From assembly GCA_041677365.1 (NCBI GenBank), contig JBAYQC010000003.1, positions 1-28,119 of the forward strand: a stretch of DNA of 28,119 nucleotides, read 5' to 3'. Position 1 is the first letter of the stretch, and every line of letters begins with the position of its first letter. Both the position numbers and the translations under genes were made by a program. The notes beneath the pieces were generated by a model that was not told where the DNA came from, did not search any database, and worked only from the letters and a program-made list of their open reading frames with translations. Origin of the DNA: UBA2289 sp041677365. Its GTDB lineage: Bacteria > Bacillota_I > Bacilli_A > Izemoplasmatales > Hujiaoplasmataceae. Below are positions 24,609-28,119 of this stretch, in pieces.

Positions 24609-25133
24609 ATGGCAATCAATAAATTAGATCAAGTTACTACTAAATATGGAGATTCTGGGTTATCTAAAGATTATGAAAATCGCAGTTATAAAAAAACACA
24701 TATTTTGTTTGAAACTTTAGGGTCTATGGATGAACTTAGTTCGTTCATTGGTATAAGCTATCATTATTGCAAAATTGAGTATTTAAAAAAGATTCAAATG
24801 GATATCCAAAATATTAATTCGTTAATTGCTAGTGAATATAATTCAGATCTTTATAATATTCTTGTTCAAATTGAAGAAAAAGATATTATAGATTTGGAAG
24901 AAAAAATCCAAACCTACCTCACTAACAAACCACTTGAAGGACGTTTCTATTTGCCGGGAAGTGAAAAAACAAAGGCGGGAGCTTATATTGATTTTGCTAG
25001 AACTTTAGCGAGAAAATCTGAACGAAAAATCAATTTATTTATCGATAGTGAGAAGCGAGAAGATTTGGAATTATCTAAGAAATATTTAAATAGATTAAGT
25101 GACTATCTTTTTGTTCTGTCATTCCATGTTTAA
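24609..25133 (+). CDS. PduO-type cob(I)alamin adenosyltransferase
   Basis: This enzyme adenosylates cob(I)alamin with ATP to make coenzyme B12. Family marks in the 174 residues are TTKYGDSGLS near the N-terminus (the ATP-binding TKxGDxGxT motif, with S in place of the final T), LGSMDELSSFIG, LPGSEKTKAGAYIDFARTLARKSERKI (broken here: the key RTxxRxxER arginines are Arg133, Arg137 and Arg140 or close to these), and YLNRLSDYLFVLS at the end. The last gene of the lysine operon, it starts six bases after kamE with GAGGTGA. It would supply AdoCbl to KamDE and to the glutamate mutase encoded just downstream. Which cobalamin source it uses is not visible. Confidence 0.92.
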   Translation: MAINKLDQVTTKYGDSGLSKDYENRSYKKTHILFETLGSMDELSSFIGISYHYCKIEYLKKIQMDIQNINSLIASEYNSDLYNILVQIEEKDIIDLEEKIQTYLTNKPLEGRFYLPGSEKTKAGAYIDFARTLARKSERKINLFIDSEKREDLELSKKYLNRLSDYLFVLSFHV

Positions 25134-25159
25134 TTTTAATAAAGTTCTTTGATTTTTTC

Positions 25160-25188
25160 TTTAAATCTTAATAAGCGTGTGTTATAAT
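25160..25188 (+). promoter_or_regulatory. Extended -10 promoter of the glutamate mutase operon
   Basis: TGTTATAAT (25180-25188) is an extended -10 with perfect TATAAT at 25183-25188. A weak -35 (TTTAAA, 25160-25165) lies 17 bases upstream. No clear terminator separates this from the preceding operon, so read-through is also possible. Inverted arms TAAGCGT (25172-25178) and ACGCTTA (25205-25211) flank the -10 box. Confidence 0.65.
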
Positions 25189-25199
25189 GTTATATGTTA

Positions 25200-25213
25200 T
25201 AAAAACGCTTACA
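25200..25213 (+). promoter_or_regulatory. cre-like site just downstream of the glm promoter
   Basis: TAAAAACGCTTACA matches TGWAANCGNTNWCA at all defined positions but the second (A for G). It begins about five bases after the expected transcription start and ends 22 bases before the glmS start codon, where a bound repressor could block initiation or act as a roadblock. It shares the nine bases ACGCTTACA with the site at the lysine operon promoter. Confidence 0.5.
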
Positions 25214-25235
25214 AAAAAACTCATGGGAGATAATT

Positions 25236-25640
25236 TTGAAAACAATAGTAATTGGAGTAATAGGTGCTGACGTTCACGCTGTCGGCAATAAAATTATAGA
25301 ATATACATTAACAAAATCAGGGTATAATGTTGTTAATATTGGCGTATTATCTTCGCAAGAAGATTTTATCAATGCCGCAATTGAAACAAACGCAGATATG
25401 ATTATGGTTTCATCGCTTTATGGTCATGGAGAAATTGACTGTAGAGGAATGAGAAACAAGTGTATTGAATCGGGAATTGAAAACATCCTTCTTTATGTAG
25501 GAGGAAACATTGTTGTTGGTAAACAAGATTTTTCTGAGGTAAAAGAACGATTTATTCAAATGGGATTTAATCGTATTTATCCTCCTGGAACACCGATTGA
25601 TGAAGCATTAAAGGACATACGTACAGATTTAGGAGAGTAA
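25236..25640 (+). CDS. glmS: Glutamate mutase sigma (B12-binding) subunit
   Basis: GlmS (also called MutS in glutamate mutase) binds AdoCbl and joins GlmE to interconvert L-glutamate and (2S,3S)-3-methylaspartate, the first step of the methylaspartate fermentation route. The cobalamin motif is GADVHAVGNK (Asp12, His14, Gly17). The remaining strands fit the family: VSSLYGHGEIDCRGM, then LYVGGNIVVG and IYPPGTPIDE. The 134 residues are normal. The start is a TTG (25236) with GGGAG seven bases upstream; a nearby ATG (25223) is in another frame, and the protein start fits the family, so TTG is used. It is the first gene of the operon. Confidence 0.94.
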   Translation: MKTIVIGVIGADVHAVGNKIIEYTLTKSGYNVVNIGVLSSQEDFINAAIETNADMIMVSSLYGHGEIDCRGMRNKCIESGIENILLYVGGNIVVGKQDFSEVKERFIQMGFNRIYPPGTPIDEALKDIRTDLGE

Positions 25641-25641
25641 A

Positions 25642-27051
25642 ATGGCAAATTATTTGCTAGTAGATTTTGGTTCTACTTTCACTAAATTGGTGGCTGTAGA
25701 TGCAGAAAACGAAGAAATAATCGGTACATCATCGGATTTTACAACAGTTGAATCCGATATTAGTGAAGGTTATCAAAGAGCTTTAGATAAACTCTTTGAA
25801 AAAATAGGAAAGAAAGTTAATTTTGAACAAGTTATCGCTTGTTCTTCAGCTGCTGGCGGCCTTAAAATGGCCGCTATTGGTCTAGTTAAAGAGCTTACAG
25901 TTGAGGCTGCTAAGCGTGTTTGCTTAGGAGCGGGAGCTAAGGTTGACTTAGTTTTTTCTCATCATGTAAATCAAAGTGAAATTAAACAGATAGTAGATAA
26001 GAAGATTGATATAATTCTATTAGCAGGCGGTTCTGATGGTGGGAATTCAGAATCGGTAATTTACAATGCCAAAATTTTGGGTAAAGCGGGAATTAAAATT
26101 CCTATAGTTTATGCTGGCAATAAATCCGCACAGGATGAAATTCAAAGAATTTTTGATGAGTATAGTCTCAATGGTTTTATTTGTGAAAATGTTATGCCGA
26201 ATATTAATGTATTAAATATTTCCAGTGCTAGAGATAAGATTAGAGAAATTTTTTTAAATCAGATTATTGAAGCTAAAGGCATTAAAAAAATTGAAGATGT
26301 TATAAATCAAGTTGTTTTACCAACTCCTTCAGCTGTATTAGAGGCAGCTAAACTACTGTCAGATGGATATTTAGATGAAGAAGGATTAGGAGAAATTGTG
26401 GTTGTAGATATTGGCGGAGCGACTACTGATATGTACTCGATTTGTGAATCTACAAAAAGAAGTGATGTTATCATTCAAGGTTTGGAAGAACCATTCGCCA
26501 AAAGAACTGTAGAAGGGGATTTAGGCATGAGGTATTCTGCACCAGGAATTGTTAAATCACTTTCGGAGCGAGAAATCAATTTCATCAATAAAGAAAAAGG
26601 TGTTGACATTGTTTTAGAGGTTAATAAGCGTTATGACAACGTGAAACTTTTACCAGAGAATAATCATGATGAATTTATCGATCAATTTTTAGCGGAAATG
26701 TGTGCGTATCGAGCGATGCACAGACATTGTGGAAGAATCAATGAAGTGCTTACGCCGATGGGAAAAGTATTTAACCAAACCGGTAAAGATTTGTCCGATG
26801 TTAATTTCGTTATTGGTTGTGGTGGTATAATTATAAACTCGAAGAATCAGTTTAATATATTGAGACAAACAACTAACATTTTAAATAACCACACGGAATT
26901 AAGACCTAACAATCCAGAATTTTTGGTTGATCACGATTATATTATGTCAGCTATGGGTTTATTAGCGAAGATCAAACCATTAATAGCCTTAAGAATTATG
27001 AAAAAACATATAACTCAAATTAGGGGTAATCAAGATGAAACTAGTAAATAA
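25642..27051 (+). CDS. glmL: GlmL/MutL, ASKHA-type glutamate mutase chaperone-like protein
   Basis: GlmL lies between the two mutase genes in most clusters and is thought to be a reactivating factor or chaperone, comparable to diol dehydratase reactivases; it is unrelated to the mismatch-repair MutL. The 469 residues have an actin/Hsp70-like ATPase fold: phosphate-1 loop LVDFGSTFTKL (about residues 6-16), ACSSAAGGLKMA, LLAGGSDGG, the phosphate-2 loop VVVDIGGATTDM (about 253-264), and VIGCGGIIINS near the end. The start has AGGAGAG five bases upstream, just after the glmS stop. Its end overlaps glmE by 17 bases. Confidence 0.92.
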   Translation: MANYLLVDFGSTFTKLVAVDAENEEIIGTSSDFTTVESDISEGYQRALDKLFEKIGKKVNFEQVIACSSAAGGLKMAAIGLVKELTVEAAKRVCLGAGAKVDLVFSHHVNQSEIKQIVDKKIDIILLAGGSDGGNSESVIYNAKILGKAGIKIPIVYAGNKSAQDEIQRIFDEYSLNGFICENVMPNINVLNISSARDKIREIFLNQIIEAKGIKKIEDVINQVVLPTPSAVLEAAKLLSDGYLDEEGLGEIVVVDIGGATTDMYSICESTKRSDVIIQGLEEPFAKRTVEGDLGMRYSAPGIVKSLSEREINFINKEKGVDIVLEVNKRYDNVKLLPENNHDEFIDQFLAEMCAYRAMHRHCGRINEVLTPMGKVFNQTGKDLSDVNFVIGCGGIIINSKNQFNILRQTTNILNNHTELRPNNPEFLVDHDYIMSAMGLLAKIKPLIALRIMKKHITQIRGNQDETSK

Positions 27052-28119
27052 AAAATTAACTGAAGAGGAATTTCTTGAGCAAAGAAAAGAAGTATTAAAA
27101 GCATGGCCTACCGGAGAGGATGAAGCTTTAGACTTAGATAAAGCTGTCGAATTTTTAAGAAAAGTACCTGAAGATAAGAACTTTGCTTTGGTACTTAATA
27201 AAGCTAAAGAAAATGGAAACACTTTGATTCAACCACGTGCAGGGGTACCAGTTTTAGACGAGCATATTAAGTTGTTGAATTATTTAGAACAATCAGGAGC
27301 TGATTGTTTGCCTTCAACAATCGATAGTTATACAAGACAAAACCGTTATCAAGAAGCGCAAAGAGGTTTAGAAGAATCGGAAGCTTTAAACCGAGCATTA
27401 TTAAATGGCTTTCCAGCTGTTAATCATGGAGTTAGTGGTTGTAAGAAGGTTTTTGAAAATGTTCATCGACCCTTACAAGCAAGACATGGGACACCGGATG
27501 CAAGATTATTATCGGAAATAATCCATGCTTCTGGATGGACTTCAAATGAGGGAGGAGCAATTTCATACAATATTCCTTATGCAAAATCTATCCCTTTGGA
27601 AGTTACCATTAAGAACTGGCAATATATTGATAGATTAGTAGGTTATTATGAAGAAAGAGGCATTAAGATTAATCGTGAACCATTTGGCCCTTTAACAGGC
27701 ACTTTGGTTCCACCTTCAATTTCTAATACCGTAATGATAATTGAAACTTTATTAGCAGCTGAACAGGGTGTTAAGAATATTACAGTCGGTTATGGTATGG
27801 GAGGGAATTTAGTTCAAGATGTAGCTGCAGTTCATGCACTTTATGAACAAACCATGGAATATTTAGAAAAATATGGTTATAAAGATATGGAAGTAACCAC
27901 AGTTTTTCATCAATGGATGGGTGGATTCCCCGCTGATGAGGCAGAAGCTATGGCACTCATCTCTTATAGTTCTTCTGTAGCTGCTTTATCTAAAGCGAAT
28001 AAACTTATTACAAAGTCTACACATGAATCTGTAGGTATTCCAACAATGGAAGCGAATGGATTAGGAGTTAAAGCTTCTAAATTTATTGTAAATATGTTAA
28101 GAGATCAACAATTTTCACA
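27035..28119 (+). CDS. glmE: Glutamate mutase epsilon subunit (3' end outside the window)
   Basis: The frame is open from the ATG at 27035 to the window end (361 codons of about 480 expected), so the gene is partial only because of the window edge. GlmE is the TIM-barrel catalytic subunit that binds glutamate and sits on AdoCbl held by GlmS. Recognisable blocks are LIQPRAGVPVLDEHIKLL, LPSTIDSYTRQNRY, HGTPDARLLSEI, GWTSNEGGAISYNIPYAK, REPFGPLTGTLVPPS and VGYGMGGNLVQD. The residues RAG and the arginine of DARLL fall where the glutamate-binding arginines are expected. It overlaps glmL by 17 bases, with AGGGG nine bases upstream of its start. Confidence 0.95.
   Translation, partial: MKLVNKKLTEEEFLEQRKEVLKAWPTGEDEALDLDKAVEFLRKVPEDKNFALVLNKAKENGNTLIQPRAGVPVLDEHIKLLNYLEQSGADCLPSTIDSYTRQNRYQEAQRGLEESEALNRALLNGFPAVNHGVSGCKKVFENVHRPLQARHGTPDARLLSEIIHASGWTSNEGGAISYNIPYAKSIPLEVTIKNWQYIDRLVGYYEERGIKINREPFGPLTGTLVPPSISNTVMIIETLLAAEQGVKNITVGYGMGGNLVQDVAAVHALYEQTMEYLEKYGYKDMEVTTVFHQWMGGFPADEAEAMALISYSSSVAALSKANKLITKSTHESVGIPTMEANGLGVKASKFIVNMLRDQQFS

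Noticed and set aside
25134..25165. Terminator after the adenosyltransferase gene
   Set aside because: The only candidate stem is AAAG with CTTT around two bases, too weak to call despite the following T run.
1..28119. CRISPR arrays, insertion sequences, prophage or attachment sites
   Set aside because: I saw no direct repeats with regular spacing, transposase or integrase genes, or long inverted repeats; genes are dense and of uniform style.

Overview
The window is a low-GC chromosomal segment with compact, often overlapping genes, strong Shine-Dalgarno sites, and TGA used as a stop (for example the TGA of whiA inside the ATGA overlap with acpS, and the TGA of kdd). The gene set (WhiA, AcpS, Lgt, Tex, RecF-GyrB-GyrA, Mfd) points to the Bacillota or a deep-branching relative of the mollicutes that kept the standard code. 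That placement is an inference. The second half shows an anaerobic amino-acid fermenter that depends on coenzyme B12.

Layout. (1) 1-5379, plus strand: the end of lgt, then whiA and acpS, a membrane-anchored thioredoxin-fold-like protein without CXXC, tex, and a six-helix membrane protein of unknown role. (2) 5387-5577: tRNA-Ser(GCU) with its own promoter and a terminator it shares with gyrA. (3) 5589-11470, minus strand: an operon yaaA-recF-gyrB-gyrA from a clear sigma-A-type promoter. It resembles the usual origin-proximal block, but dnaA and dnaN are not beside it. (4) 11499-15840, minus strand: an SDR oxidoreductase followed by mfd. (5) 15883-25133, plus strand: an eleven-gene lysine-fermentation operon, maoC-atoD-atoA-kal-kce-kdd-kamA-kamB-kamD-kamE-pduO. 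(6) 25160 to the window end: a glutamate mutase operon, glmS-glmL-glmE, with glmE cut off by the window edge.

How the parts work together. KamA turns L-lysine into beta-lysine, KamDE (AdoCbl and PLP) makes 3,5-diaminohexanoate, Kdd oxidises it, Kce cleaves the product with acetyl-CoA to 3-aminobutyryl-CoA and acetoacetate, Kal releases ammonia to give crotonyl-CoA, and AtoDA moves CoA onto acetoacetate. The MaoC-like hydratase can interconvert crotonyl-CoA and 3-hydroxybutyryl-CoA. The PduO-type enzyme makes AdoCbl, needed by both KamDE and the glutamate mutase encoded next.

The most interesting part is the control region at 15883-16131. It holds a consensus promoter with a catabolite-response-element-like site over its -35 box, then a well-formed lysine riboswitch (five helices plus an L2-L3 kissing loop), then an intrinsic terminator whose 5' strand is the 3' strand of riboswitch helix P1. 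This geometry predicts that bound lysine prevents termination, giving an ON switch for lysine catabolism. A second cre-like site lies just after the promoter of the glutamate mutase operon. Together they suggest a rule of 'ferment amino acids when lysine is present and preferred sugars are not'.
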